This document shows, piece after piece, positions 24,879-37,399 of a DNA stretch of 64,000 bases (position 1 is its first letter; each line of letters begins with the position of its first letter). The notes beneath the pieces are model-generated. The model made no database searches and was not told where the DNA came from. It saw nothing but the letters and a program-made list of their open reading frames with translations. The position numbers and the translations under genes were made by a program. This DNA is from Osedax fenrisi (taxonomy: Eukaryota; Annelida; Polychaeta; Sabellida; Siboglinidae), in NCBI GenBank assembly GCA_964019155.1, contig OZ025239.1, forward strand, positions 6,742,169 to 6,806,168, read 5' to 3'.

Positions 24879-26714
24879 TGTTCATTCTAGAGCTACCCAG
24901 ATACCCACATTGGGAAGTGCCCTAATTTTGTGGGTAGCTGCCCTAAATATATGATTATATGGATTAAGTTTAATTATTAAGTTCTTATTAATATAATTGT
25001 AATATCATGAATTAAAAGTGTTATATCTCTAATTACAGGAATATATTATTTAATAAATGGCAGATTTTCAATAAATATTTATAAAATGGCGATTCTATTA
25101 TTATTTAAGTATTTAAAATAATGGATAATATGAATAACTTCTGTCATAACATTAGGATAAATTCATTATTTTTTAAATAATGGCGAATATATACAATTTG
25201 CCCTTTGTTATATCCATTTGATATTTTATATAAACAAACAATTTAGATTCAAATACAAATTAAATATGAAATATGATAATAAACTGCTTGAACTATATTT
25301 AGAATAATCTATTTTTAGATTTGGTAGCAAATTCACTACCCAAAATAAAATTGGGTAGCAAACTTTAAATATTGGGTAGTGAATTTGCTACCAATTTATA
25401 TTTATAATGATATATGAAAATTAATTCAATAATTATTTTTATTCCAATTCTTTTTCTCCCAATATATATAAATCATGTGATTGTTTTATTTAAAATTCGT
25501 AATTTTAATTATTTATTCAAAATCCTATTTTAAAACGTAATATTAAATTGATATTAAAAACCATGAATATATAAAAATAATGAAAAATGTTATCACCAAT
25601 ATTATTAATAAATTCACTGTTTTTTATATTCATAATAATTAAACGGTATACTTTTTAAATTTAAAATTATTATGACATTAATATTCAATATTTAATAATA
25701 TTATATTATTATATTAATTGTCATACTTATCATAATTATTATTCCTATATATATAATATATAATGTTTAAAAGATAAAATCATAAATATCATGTATTATA
25801 CTACTTATTAGTTAGTATATATATTTAATTTAAAATCAACCATACGGAGTACGTACTGCATGTTGATACATGAGCATGATATATTTTATATTGATTTTAT
25901 TATGATAAAATTTGTATCACTGGAAAGCTAATTAAATTATATAATACAATTCATATTATGTTTTTTTAAATTTATATTTAAACAAAAGTTATTGACAGAA
26001 ATGTACAAACAAATTATTACATTTTAATAATCAATAAAATTATAATATACATTCTAATTAATTCTTTATATTATGACATTAAAATATCTTATATAAATTA
26101 TATATAATAATATGTACCAGTATAATCTAATAATATTAATATAGATATAGGTATTTTTGTATATTTTTATATACCTACCTATAAGTATTTTTAAGTATTT
26201 ATATATTATATAATATTCTAATAATAGCAGCATAATATACTTTTAAAATTAATAGCAGCATAATATTAGCATACTCGCAGCATAATAGCAGCATAATAGC
26301 AGCATAATAGCATGACAAATTAATAGCATCATAATATACATTTAATAGCAGCATAATGGCAGCATAATAGCATGAAAAATTAATAGCATAATAATATACA
26401 TTTAATAGCAGCATAATGTCAGCATAATAGCACAATTTAAAAATTTGAGGCTATAACATATGCTGTTATGATGCTATTATGCTGCTCTTACTGTTTGCTG
26501 GGAAGCTATTTAAGTAGCTTTTGTAAGTAACAATTAATACAGGTTTAAATTGCCTCAGTGCGTCTATCAAATATATCATTTATCATAAATGAAATTATAA
26601 ATACATGGCAAAATTACCCAAATATGCCATCCTATATTTTACTTAGTAAAATATATTTAAATGCCCTATAATAATTTTTTTTGGTAGCTGCCCTGAAACC
26701 TAGAATGAATACTG
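24876..26714. mobile_element. 1.84-kb inverted-repeat element (CAGTRTTCATTCTAG ends), non-coding
   Basis: The left end CAGTGTTCATTCTAG and the reverse complement of the right end, CAGTATTCATTCTAG, differ by one base. Both sides are ATATATAT, consistent with an 8-bp hAT duplication but ambiguous in (AT)n. Sub-terminal GGGTAGCTGCCCT blocks are present. Inside are an inverted repeat around TTGGTAGCAAATTCACTACC (25321-25343 with 25373-25395) and an AGCATAATAGC minisatellite. No transposase is seen. The left breakpoint of the 24-kb duplication lies inside it. Confidence 0.7.
26225..26435. repeat. AGCAGCATAATAGC minisatellite
   Basis: Units of about 62 bp made of sub-repeats of AGCAGCATAAT. The reverse complement follows at 26461-26487 (TGCTATTATGCTGCT), so the region can form a large hairpin next to the duplication breakpoint. 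Confidence 0.8.
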
Positions 26715-26724
26715 ATATATATAT

Positions 26725-26767
<43 letters not shown>

Positions 26768-26818
26768 TATTATATAAATTACATTATCTATGTGCATGTT
26801 CCATATACTTTTATCATG

Positions 26819-27437
26819 TAGGGGAAAGTTTCCTGATTATTTTTTCCTATCGACCCCTAAATGATTATTTGTAATAACTTATTCAATATTAAATATATTT
26901 ATTTGAAATTTTGTAATTAGGGTAATATTATATTAATGAATAATGTTGCTATTTTAAATAATGTCATATTTTAAAGTAAAATACGGATTTATTTTGATTG
27001 GATATTATATCACATGGGGTCAGTATTAGGGTAATTTAGGGGGTCGGAAATAGGAAAATCATATGGGTTGCTATAATTAAGATATATTGGTTAATATTTA
27101 TTCAACAAAAAATTATTTATGTAATTGTTATAAACATAAACTGTTTATTGATCTACAATAGTATGTGCAGTATTACGTTTTCTTTTAATTAATAAAATAT
27201 TTACAATGATTTAAAAAAAGTTATTATTCAAATATTTAAAAAATAAAAACAGAATATTACATTTTATCAAATAACAATTGTAGTATTGAATATTTTTTAA
27301 AACAAAATACTTATTCATATTTATCATTTAATCACTAAGAGTTCAGCTGTAATAATATTTTGATATATCTTATAGTTACCGAGATATGAGAGGGGGTCGG
27401 TATTAAGATAGGGTCGGTAATCGGAGACTTATCCCTA
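26819..27437. mobile_element. MITE of the GGGGTCGGTA family, copy 1
   Basis: Starts TAGGGGAAAGTTTCC and ends GGAGACTTATCCCTA, flanked by TA. Internal GGGGTCAGTATTAGGG, GGGGGTCGGAAAT and GGGGGTCGGTATTAAG motifs recur. The same family occurs reversed at 48627-49575. No ORF; the TA target and ends suggest a Tc1/mariner-type helper. Confidence 0.75.
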
Positions 27438-27487
27438 CACTACTATTTAAAATAGCGAAACGAGTATTTTGAATTTTACCTCATATA

Positions 27488-28765
27488 CAGTGATGGGCAC
27501 GATCACGAATTTTCACGATCGCCGATCGTCGATCAATTTCGTCGATCATTTTCTAACGATCGTCGATCGTCGATCTTTTTACTCGATCATTTTTTAACGA
27601 TCGTCGATCGTCGATCGTCGATCGTGTAATTATTTTGATCGTCGATCGCGATCTCGATCATCGATCGCCGATCGTGGATCTCGATCGTATTATTATATAA
27701 GCGTATGAATTACGGGCTTCTGCATGAACCACTAATGATCCACTCATTACTAGCGAGTACTCACGCATTGACGCCGTCATATCAATATATTTATATAGGT
27801 AGGTATATATATATATATATAATATAAATTATATATAAATATACCAATGTATCTTTTTTACTAAGTAATCGTAATATTTTACCGCGCGAGATAGTTTTTA
27901 TGGAGATTTATTCCCAACACTATTTTCAATAGAATCCCGCTTATTAAAAATGGATACTAAATTAGTTTATTGTCAACCATTATTAGATGTATTAAAGGAA
28001 GGATTAAAATGTAGGTTTAACGATTATTTTTCATTTGAGTATTCTATTAATAGTGCCATTATAGTAACAATATCTAACCCGCAATTTAAGTTAAATTGGT
28101 TAAGTAATTACGTAGAAGAAAAAGATATGTTGTTATCTACATTTAAGAAATATGTTAATAGACATATCCCAGATAACGAGGTTTATATAACTACACCAGA
28201 ACAAAGCAAAACTAATTCAGATGAATTCTATGTTATGTATGATAATGGACCATCCACTTCTAAATCAACGGTATACCTATTTCTATAGAAATAGAAATAC
28301 TTAATTATATAAATAGTAAAAATTCTAATTTATATATGCTAAATAATTATCCTATTATAAAAATGTTATTTATAAAATACAATTCTATACTCCCATCATC
28401 CGCGCCGGTGGAAAGAATGTTTAGTATTGCTACCAATATAAATAAACCGAAACGCAATAAACTAAATGATACTAAATTTGCATTGTTAGTTCTATTGTAA
28501 TCAAATTTATTATATTAATATTATTTTATTATAAATTTGATCGTATTTCAACATTTTCATAAATAAAAGTTATTATTATATCCACTATTTTGTTATTTCT
28601 TGATGTAAATATATATAAATTATGTTTAATTTTTTTTCACGATCGTTGATCGCGATCAGTTGCTGACGATCGTCGATCATTTTACTCGATCATTTTCTAA
28701 CGATCGTCGATCGTCGATCATTTTACTCGATCATTTTCAAACGATCGTGATCGTGCCCATCACTG
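27488..28765 (+). mobile_element. hAT deletion derivative, copy 1
   Basis: Ends CAGTGATGGGCACGATCACG and its reverse complement are perfect. CTCATATA flanks both sides (27480-27487, 28766-28773), an 8-bp duplication typical of hAT. Sub-terminal zones 27515-27690 and 28640-28750 are crowded with GATCGTCGATCG, probably transposase-binding sites. Only the transposase 3' third remains. Confidence 0.93.
27950..28500 (+). pseudogene. hAT transposase C-terminal remnant with one frameshift
   Basis: Frame 1, 27950-28288 from ATG: CQPLLDVLKEGLKCRFNDYF and PQFKLNWLSNY, matching the region before the dimerisation domain of ZBED-type hAT transposases. After a shift near 28270-28290 the other frame gives IEILNYIN, then NYPIIKMLFIKYNSILPSSA, PVERMFSIATN and KRNKLN, ending TAA at 28498-28500. 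This is the hAT C-terminal dimerisation domain. The BED finger and catalytic core are missing (family length 600-700 aa; about 180 here). It cannot transpose itself. A dimerisation-only product might interfere with a helper, which is inference. Confidence 0.88.
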
Positions 28766-28984
28766 CTCATATATAATAATCAAAACAAACGTTGGCCATA
28801 TTCGATACACGCGTTAAACTTGCATTATAAACATACCACGAGCCCATGATAACGCATGTCAACAATGTATAGGTCGAGCGTATATCTTATCCGTAGATCT
28901 ATATAAACAAATGCCTTAGCTCTATGATCAGAGATAACGATATATAGTGGTTTTTATTCAAACGTGACCGCAAGTAATACTATA

Positions 28985-29945
28985 TAGGGTAACGTATCCT
29001 AATACGGGGGACACTTTAACAATACCTAGTCTTAACATTTTATGACTCATTATTTGTATTCAAAAATTATAATATATTTATATTATATGATTATATATAT
29101 TATTGTGATTTTAAAATTTTATTTAATATTTTGTATTCAATATATAACGGGGGACTCCCATCGGGGGTGTCAGTATAATGTACCCATTTCGAAAACGGAC
29201 ACCGTGTGTTATGATACGGACACCATATATACCACTAGGTAAACTATATATTATTGATGAACCAATCAGATAAATTACAATTAAATTATTTATAATTAAT
29301 TTTAGGAATAATTTAATATAATTTAATTAGTAATTAATGTATTAACTTTTATTATTTTATTAATAATTACTTGTGAAGTATCTAAATAAAAGAGCATGAC
29401 ACATATGAATACTTTAATTTTATTAATATTATAACGCATGCGATATTTATGAAAATTAGAATATATATTCTCACATATGTCACAGGCTGCACGCTGATTG
29501 GTTATAGGGTGTCCGTATTAATGCAACGAGGGTGACACTCTCAAAGTGTCCGTATTAAGGATTTATATGACCTATAGATATATGCTTATAACTTAATTCA
29601 TATTTTATAAATATAGAAATTATATATATATAATGGTTAGAATGCTTTATTTATTAATAATATATTGTTATATTTTATATTAATACATTTAATATGCTTG
29701 AGAAGGCTTTTAGTTGATATTTTTTTCTTAAATTTAAAAACGTAATAAAAAAATCAGTTTATTGGATATATCAGATTTACATTAAAATAATAAAAAATAA
29801 TAAATACTTATTTTGACTAGTTATTTAATTATGAATATTTTATTTATTAACATTTTTGTTTGATTCATAATTTCTGAGATACCTAGAGTGTCCGTATTCG
29901 GGCACTGTTCGTATTCGGGCACTGTCCTTATTCGGTTACTTTGTA
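28985..29945 (+). mobile_element. MITE of the GTGTCCGTATT family
   Basis: Begins TAGGGTAACGTATCCTAATAC; carries ACGGACACC motifs near 29194-29222, AACCAATCAG/CTGATTGGTT inverted CCAAT boxes (about 29261 and 29494), GGGTGTCCGTATTA (about 29507), and ends after three TCCGTATTCGGGCACTG-like repeats (29888-29930). A reversed relative lies at 48211-50069. The short open frame at 29042-29242 is spurious. Confidence 0.65.
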
Positions 29946-32330
29946 TTCGATTCTTATTTTACATGATTCTTAGATATCACGCGAAATTCTTATTTATTTT
30001 ATAAATACTACATTTGTGTTTTAAATAGTATTTAGGTATTTATTAAATACCTACCATAAACATTCAATTTATATATGTATCATATTATTTCATATTTATC
30101 GAACATATATTATATACGTATTTATTTTTAAATCGTTCTGAAGCAATCTAATGTTAGCTTTATATTTAATTATGTAACTAACACTCAGAAACACACTATA
30201 ACACTATACGTGTAATAGTGTAATAACTCCACCTGTAGTTATCTTCACTAGATCAATTCATTTGCATATGTTCGTAGAGTGGTATATATATAGATATATA
30301 TATATATTTATATATATATATATATAGATTATATATATATAAATGGGTTAAAATTGAGCCTAAACAACCAATCAATAATAGATCGTACAAAGGATATCAT
30401 ACGAGGCCGATTTCAAATAAAAACCTACATGTTAATAGTATACAACAATGAGAGGATCGTGTGAAGCCGGATATGAATATGGTGATGAGTAATAGCTTAT
30501 TACTAATAGTCACAAAGAACATACAATATAGTGATTCATTCTAAGATTAAATATATTAATTAGAAAAAATTGATATATATTATAATATAATAAATATAGA
30601 AAACTCTAGCAATATAATTAACAAAATTCATATATTTAATGGAGCATAATTATATATATGTATGCTATTATCTATAGATCTTACATTTTAAAATAATTTC
30701 TATAAATAATATACGTTATTATGAGATACAAATGGAATATGAGATTATTATATAACTTACTAAAAATACATTGAAGAACCGATATACTACGAATATAGTT
30801 TATTCGGTTTAGTTTAGGGCCTATAGATTTAGTAGATATTACATAGGGTTTAGTAGATATTACATAGGGTTTAGTCTATACACTATAGGTTTAGTCAGTA
30901 GGGTCAGTAGGGTCAGTAGGGTCAGTGGATACCTAATTAAAAGGTTTATATAGAGCCTATAGGCTATATATATATGGTTTAGTTTAGCCTTTAGTCCCAA
31001 AGTGTATGTGAAATATGGGTGATACCTGCAGAAGGGTAATACAGAACGACGTACGCTAAGGGCGATCATAGAAAATTGAAAATTAACAGATTAACATTGG
31101 ACTATGTTTTTCTTAATAAATATACCATTAAAATGAAGTACATAAATTTATTTTTATTTTTATTAATCTAAGGTCACACGACAGCCTCGTGAAGTTTAAC
31201 ATGTAGTTAGATACAAATATTGCTATATAAAGACTAAATTATAAAAAAATAAGTATTTGAAACCTTTGTAATGAATAATTTGTTATCAAATTTTAACACA
31301 CTATTTAATTTATAATAATGGGATAGAAAATATAAAAAATAGAATTAAAAAAAAAAATTCCTGGAAATTTCTTGGAATTTTAACAGTACATGTACAAAAT
31401 GACTAAAAAAAAGATTGACAGTATGTCGTGTTGTCAAAAATGAATAAAAAAAAATTGAAGTATACATATATTCATAGAATTTCAATAGCTATAAGATGCA
31501 ATGTGTCCAAAAAAACTTTTTTTTCTATGATCACCCTTAACGTACGCAAATGTATCTCATATTATATGAGTCATATAAGTCCAATCAGAATGTATACATG
31601 AAAAATACGCCTTGTGGTCATACGACACCCGCCATTGTATGTATAGATATAACAAATAATGGGTCTACACAAAACTAGGCTCGCATAATTATATTCATTG
31701 CATAATGTGTTGTATTGTATTTATAATATATGCATGTATATCCGAATAGACGTATATTTATAATATGTATTATATATATAGCCTATTATATATATATATA
31801 TAAATTACCATTTTTAATTATTATTTATTGTCATTTATTTTATATAAATTATATTTTTACTATTATTAGAAATAAGATTTATAAAATATATCTCTATGGG
31901 AATATATGTTATATGACATATGTTATTTGTATAATACAAAAAAATAATAAAATAGCTATATTAGTTTTGTTTATAATAATAGCGCTATTAAATGAAGGTG
32001 CATATACATGCAAATACATGCAAATATATGTACTGTTAGTGTGAATTCATTATTTAGAAAAAACAGCATTTGAATATATATATGAATATTCTAATATTAT
32101 ATCATATATAATGAATATATATAAACCACTTTTATGTCATTTCTAGACTGTTTAAATGAATAATTGTTATAAAGATATTAAAAAACATATCATAGTAGTA
32201 TTATAGAAGTATCATAGAAGTAGTATTATGTAATAAAACAAAAATTAAATAAATTATTTTCAACAAAACAAGGTGTTTGACATCCCTTGACATTTATTTA
32301 ATCTTTTTATATAATAGATAACTGTAGATA
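29946..32330. other. AT-rich stretch without a recognised gene
   Basis: Contains (AT)n near 30280-30350, a GGTTTAGT-rich patch with a 9-bp GTCAGTAGG repeat (30893-30930), and 31616-31700, which repeats the start of LINE A2 (6456-6535). The open frame 31730-32044 is a low-complexity Ile/Tyr run and is not supported. Confidence 0.5.
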
Positions 32331-32334
32331 ACTG

Positions 32335-32867
32335 TGAATACGGACACACTGTGTTATAATACGGACATCCTATATACCACTAGATAAACTATATATTATT
32401 GATGAACCAATCAGATAAATTACAATTTCATTATATATAATTAATTTTATGAATAATTTAATATAATTTAATTATTAATTAATTAATTAATTGTTATTAT
32501 TTTGTCATTAATAATATAAGTTATATATCTAAATAATAATATTTTTAGATTTAGCTTCATTTGTGGTATTCATATTATAACGCACGCGATTTTTATGAAA
32601 ATCAGAATAGTTCACACTCTGCAGCGGCATGCCCACTGATTGGTTATAGGGTGTTCGACGGACACAGTCCGTATTAAAACACCAAGAGTGTCCGTATTAG
32701 GGACTTATATAACCTCTAGATATATGCTTATATATTTATAATTAATATTTAATAACAAATATAGAAATGATACATATAATGTTTAGAATGATTTATTTAT
32801 TTATAATATATATATATTAACAATATTGTTATATGTTATACATTTGTACATAATACATTTGTATATG
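32335..32867 (+). mobile_element. Second GTGTCCGTATT-family MITE, partial
   Basis: Shares AATACGGACACACTGTGTTA, the ACCAATCAGATAAATTACAA block, CTGATTGGTTATAGGGTG and AGTGTCCGTATTAGGGAC with 29190-29540. It ends against the 3' tail of LINE C, which appears to have inserted into it. Confidence 0.65.
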
Positions 32868-33046
32868 ATGATGATAAGGTTTATTAGCACTTATCATAGG
32901 TGTGGCCACCCCTCGTAGGTGCATATAACAATATAGAACGAAAATAATAAATAGATAAATAAATTAGATAAATAAATAAACAAAACGATAAAATAATATA
33001 ATTTATAAAAATAGTAATATTGTATGATTAAATAAGTGAATATATT

Positions 33047-35850
33047 ACATCGATGATATGTAAGCTTGAAGGTGTATAATAAAGGACGGATGTGAATGGA
33101 TTGATCTAATAGAGGCAGGGAGGGAATTTCATAAGTATGGAACCATATAACTGAAGGCGCGTTTATGGTATTTGAGGTATGAGACACGAGGGCAAATTAG
33201 GGAAATGTCAGCATTTGATCGTCAGGAAGTCAGATGGCGTCTTAGTGTTAGTAGGGAAGTCAAATAAGGAGGATAAGTTTAATATATTGCTTTATGAGCG
33301 AGTGATAGAAGGTGTAGGAGAGAACGTTTTTTTGAGGGAACCAGTTGGATATGAGTTGGTGGGAGTCAGTAATAGAATGGTCAAATCGATTTATTGAGAA
33401 AATGGTTCGTATAGATGCACGAATTATACGATTTAAAGGGGATAATGAAGTATTAGGGAGATTATATAGTAGTGAGGAGCAGTAGTCGATACGAGAGAGG
33501 ACGAGTGCGTTTATGATGACAGTTGTAAGAGGGTGGTTTAAGTCTGTTCTTATACGACGAATTTTGAAGAGGTGGTAGTTAGCTGATTTAGATATATTAG
33601 CTATATGGGAATTTAGGGATAGGTTAGCATCCAAAGTAACTCCATGATTTATAACAGATGATGAAGGGATGATGGGGAGACCGTAGATGATAACAGGAAT
33701 AAAATAATGATAGTTATGTGGGATATTTAGGAGTGCAGATTTTGAAGAGTTAAGTAGAAGGTTGTTAGATAGAAGCCATGATCTGATAGTTGATGCACAT
33801 TTACATAATTGTGATTTATCTGGTTGTACATTTGAGGAGTTGGGTAGGAAGGAATATAGTTGAATATCATCAGCGTAAATGTGATAGTGGACATCTGGAA
33901 GTTGATCAATAATATCATGTATAGGTATGATGTATATTGAGAAGAGGAGGGGGCCGATAACAGATCCCTGGGGAACACCATAATGAAGAGGATGAGATTT
34001 TGTAGAGAAATTGTAAATGTTAACGGATGATGATCGATTTAATATATAGGATGAAAACCATTATAGTACGGTCCCGAGTATACCAATCATTTCTAATCTT
34101 GAGATAAGAACGGAATGGCTTAAGGAATCGAAGGCACATGAGAGGTCTAATAATATAAGTTATCAGGAGATAGATGGAGACTGTAGAGTATATAATGTTA
34201 AGTATTATTTGTAGTGCAGTTTCAGTTGAGTGTCCTCGTCTAAATGCAATCTGAAATATATCATATAATTTATTTTCAGCTATAAATCTATTCAATTGTA
34301 TAGCAACAATTCGTTCCAGAATTTTGCTGAGAAACGGAAGTTGGGAAATGGGGCGATAGTTAGTAATTATATTAGGATCAAGTAAAGGTGTTTTGAGTAT
34401 AGTTGAAATTATAGCATGCTTAAAGGATGTTGGAAAAATACCATCATTTAGGGAAATAATTATAATATCAAGAATATAGGGGGATAGAGTATAATTTAGT
34501 TTTTTAAAGGCGGTTAGGTTAATTGGGTCAGAAGAATGAGAACACCTAGAGATAAGATTAGATATTGTGAAAATAGAAGGCATATAGAATTTAGAAAAAT
34601 AGTATGGGATTGGTTTACTATATTAATGCACGGAATAGAGCTAATTGATAGGAGAGATGAAATAGAAGTACAGGTGCGTTGAATTTTATCAGTAAAATGA
34701 TTAGAGAATTCATAACATAATTAATTTTTTGCAATATTAGGTATATGAGGTTTATTGATAATCATTGTAGAGGAGAGAAGCTTACGAGCAAGGGCGAAAG
34801 AAGCACGGGGATGTGAGGTTATTTATTTTACTAATATAAAAAGCAGACTTGGCTTTAGAGATCTCAGATTTATGGAACTTGCGATATGTAGAAAATATTA
34901 AGAGGTTACTAGAAGAGGGGTTACTGTGGAAGATTCGTTCGAGTTTACGTAGGTTGCGTTTGAAAGAAACAATTTCGGAGGAAAACCATGGAGACTTTGA
35001 ATGGATATTAATAGTTTGAGTTTTTAGAGGGGCAAATTTATCAATCAAGTAAGATAGAGCATAATTGACTGAATCAATGGAACACGGCAATGAAAGGAGG
35101 ATTAATTTAAGTTCCGAGGCATAACAATCATAATCAAGATATCTGTAGTTTCTGTATGTGATGGATTTTTTTTCTATAGAGGTCGGTAAGGAAGAACTAA
35201 TCGATAAGTTATTATAATCGGTAAGTCGGTAATTCAGATTTACAATAATCAGTGAAACACTGACAACTACTATGAAATCTACAACAAATTAGATCAAGTG
35301 AATGACCAGCAATATGAGTAGGGAAAGTTATACATTGATGTAGATAGAGAGAGTCAGTAAGATTTTTGAATGTGGAATGGGGATCTATATTAAATTCGAA
35401 GTTGTAGTTAAAGTCACCTAGAATAAAGTTATGATTATTGTTAGATAGTGGAGTATCAGTTATATAATCATAAAATTCAGTATAGAAGGTGGTATAGTCT
35501 TGTTTTGGAGGTAGATAAATTATAGTAAAGGAGTAGACAATATTCATAAAATTTAAAGATGCTGTCAGGCAATCACTATAAGAGAAGGAAGGGTAGATAA
35601 TAGTAAGATATGGCAGGTCAGAGTGAACTAATATACCAACTCCTCCACCTCGGTCTTTAATACGAGGTGAAATAAATAGAGAGTATCCAATGTCATGGAA
35701 GATAGAGAATATATCGGAGTCATCTGGCGATATCCATGTTTCAGTAATAGCAACTAATTTAATTTTAGAATATTCCAGGTAGGATAATAGTAATAGTGAA
35801 TTAGATCTAAGGGACCTAATATTAATTAGTGACAAGCTAACTGAGAGTCA
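33047..35850 (-). pseudogene. LINE C ORF2: endonuclease and reverse transcriptase
   Basis: Endonuclease (35835-35212): INIRSLRSN, AITETWISPDD, DRGGGVGILVHSDLP, ILGDFNYN; the usual SDH motif reads TDY near 35265, losing the catalytic histidine. After a frameshift: linker SPWFSSEIVSFKR, then NYRPISQLPFLSKILERIV, RRGHSTETALQII. A second shift near 34180 gives LLDLSCAFDSLSHSV, a stop near 34060, GVPQGSVIGPLLFSIYI and intact YADD at 33866-33877, open to 33260. A third shift leads to LAHKAIY and PYLWNSLPASIRS, ending at stop 33047-33049. In copy 1 the pre-NYRPIS segment has ISTILK; copy 2 has ISPILK, closer to the family. Confidence 0.88.
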
Positions 35851-36018
35851 TGCACTATTGTTAGATTGTAAGGGTAAATATAAGTGATCAGTAGTGTCTT
35901 GGGAGAATACGGGGTCAGTAATGATTTGGGAGGGTAAGCGGTCGGTTGTTATTTGGGAAGGATTCAATCGAGTCGAGGTATTGGGTTTAAAAGATAAGTA
36001 AGTTTCATAAGATAGCTT

Positions 36019-36869
36019 CTATTTAGAAATATCTGAGGGTAATATTGTTATTGATGAGTGGAACCATGCATTATGTTTGTTAGGGGTTTTTAATTCCTGC
36101 GTTTTAGTCAGATTATTGAAGTATGGTTTATAATTTGGAGGAGTAAGTTTGTTAATGTAGGAATGAAAGGGAATATTATTGCGAATAAATAAATGGGCAA
36201 ATTTTGTGTTTTTCCTATCAATCAAATATCTTTGGAAAAATATGTTGGTGATAAAGGAATTGATGAGATAGATTTGGATAGAATGGTTGGTAAATGTTGC
36301 CTTAGTTATATATTTAGCTGGTATATCAAGATGGTTAATCAGGGTATTTATAAACTCGGTATTTAGTTCAGTAGATTTTAAATGCATGATTATAAGGGAG
36401 TTTTCATTATGTAAGGTATTCAGTTGTGACAAGCGGGAATAAGTAAGGGTGGATGAATAATTATTATGATAATGAATATGTGAGGGAAAGGAATGACGTG
36501 AGGATGATGGTTTATAATTATAAGAAAATGGTAGAGATAAATTGATTGATTTGGGGTTGAAAGGTAGTTGGTGGTGAGTAATAGTAGGGGGTGAAATATG
36601 ATATATTGTAGGATTGACGGATATGCGAGGGGGGAGGTTTTAATATTGAGTAGTTTGGGAGTAAGGGAGATGGAACATAGCAGGGCTAATGGGGGAGGTG
36701 TTATGGTATTCAGGTTTGGTATTGCATTCAGAGATAACGGAGGCAGGCTTATTGTTTGTATGGGAAGTAGGAAGTTTGTGAGGGCTAGTGAGGGGTTTGA
36801 TTGAAAGACAATTAGGGCAGGAGAAGGAGAAATTAGTCGAAAAATATCAATTGCATAAGCAGGAGGGGG
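36019..36869 (-). pseudogene. LINE C 5' open frame (ORF1-like or ORF2 N-terminal extension)
   Basis: Open from 36432 (TTG) to TAG 36019; upstream it stays open to 36600 and, allowing one missing G in the run at 36629-36634, to 36869. Rich in Pro, Ser, Thr and Asn, with SPPTITHHQLPFNPKSIN and FSYNYKPSSSRHS. It is in the same frame as the endonuclease; only TAG 36019 and TGA about 35850 separate them. Another frame near 36800 shows SCLCN..FSCPNC, possibly the end of a PHD-like finger. No in-frame ATG is seen before about 36375. Function not recognised. Confidence 0.45.
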
Positions 36870-37399
36870 TTATTTAAATGAGTCCTTGATCTAGATATAA
36901 TAGATGAAGGATGGATACAGCTATAATGGATACTACAGGGGCATGTTTTACAGGTGAGATAATACTCTATAGTAGGGAGAGTGCAGTGGGTACAATGTGA
37001 ATTCATGTTTAATAATAGTATAATATAATATAATAAAATATAATATAATATTAGAGTTTATATAAACAAAAACTAGTTGTGGTAGAAATGTCGATAGAGA
37101 AGAGGGCACCATGTTAAGTAGAGGGTATTTGAGATCACGAGATGAGTTCCGAGGTAGCGACGATGACGAGGTCCTACTTGAATATATACTCTGACTCAGG
37201 TGCAACGGACCAACTTAGATGTAGACGATCAACTGAGGAAGGAGGTATCAGCACGGCGGAGATCCGATAAAATATACCATAGTATATATGGACATAGGAT
37301 GCAGGAAAACGTACAAAATATACAATATCTCACCATAGGATAGTCGTAGGTAGTCCAACTACCCAAGCATAGAGTCCCAGATGATGTCTCCGAGAGTAT

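Noticed and set aside
26199..26435. Open frame rich in CYYAAIMLLL
   Set aside because: Translation of the AGCATAATAGC minisatellite.
31730..32044. 104-codon open frame (also 55762-56076)
   Set aside because: Almost only Ile, Tyr, Leu and Asn as expected from AT-rich DNA; identical in the duplicate simply because the duplication is recent.
33179..33397. 72-codon plus-strand open frame (also 57211-57429)
   Set aside because: Antisense shadow of the LINE C reverse-transcriptase C-terminus.
33727..33981. 84-codon minus-strand open frame starting MVFPRDLL (also 57759-58013)
   Set aside because: Out of frame; the neighbouring frame carries the genuine GVPQGSVIGP and YADD motifs.
36598..36804. 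68-codon plus-strand open frame with GGGV
   Set aside because: Antisense of the LINE C 5' region and not matched by any family I recognise.
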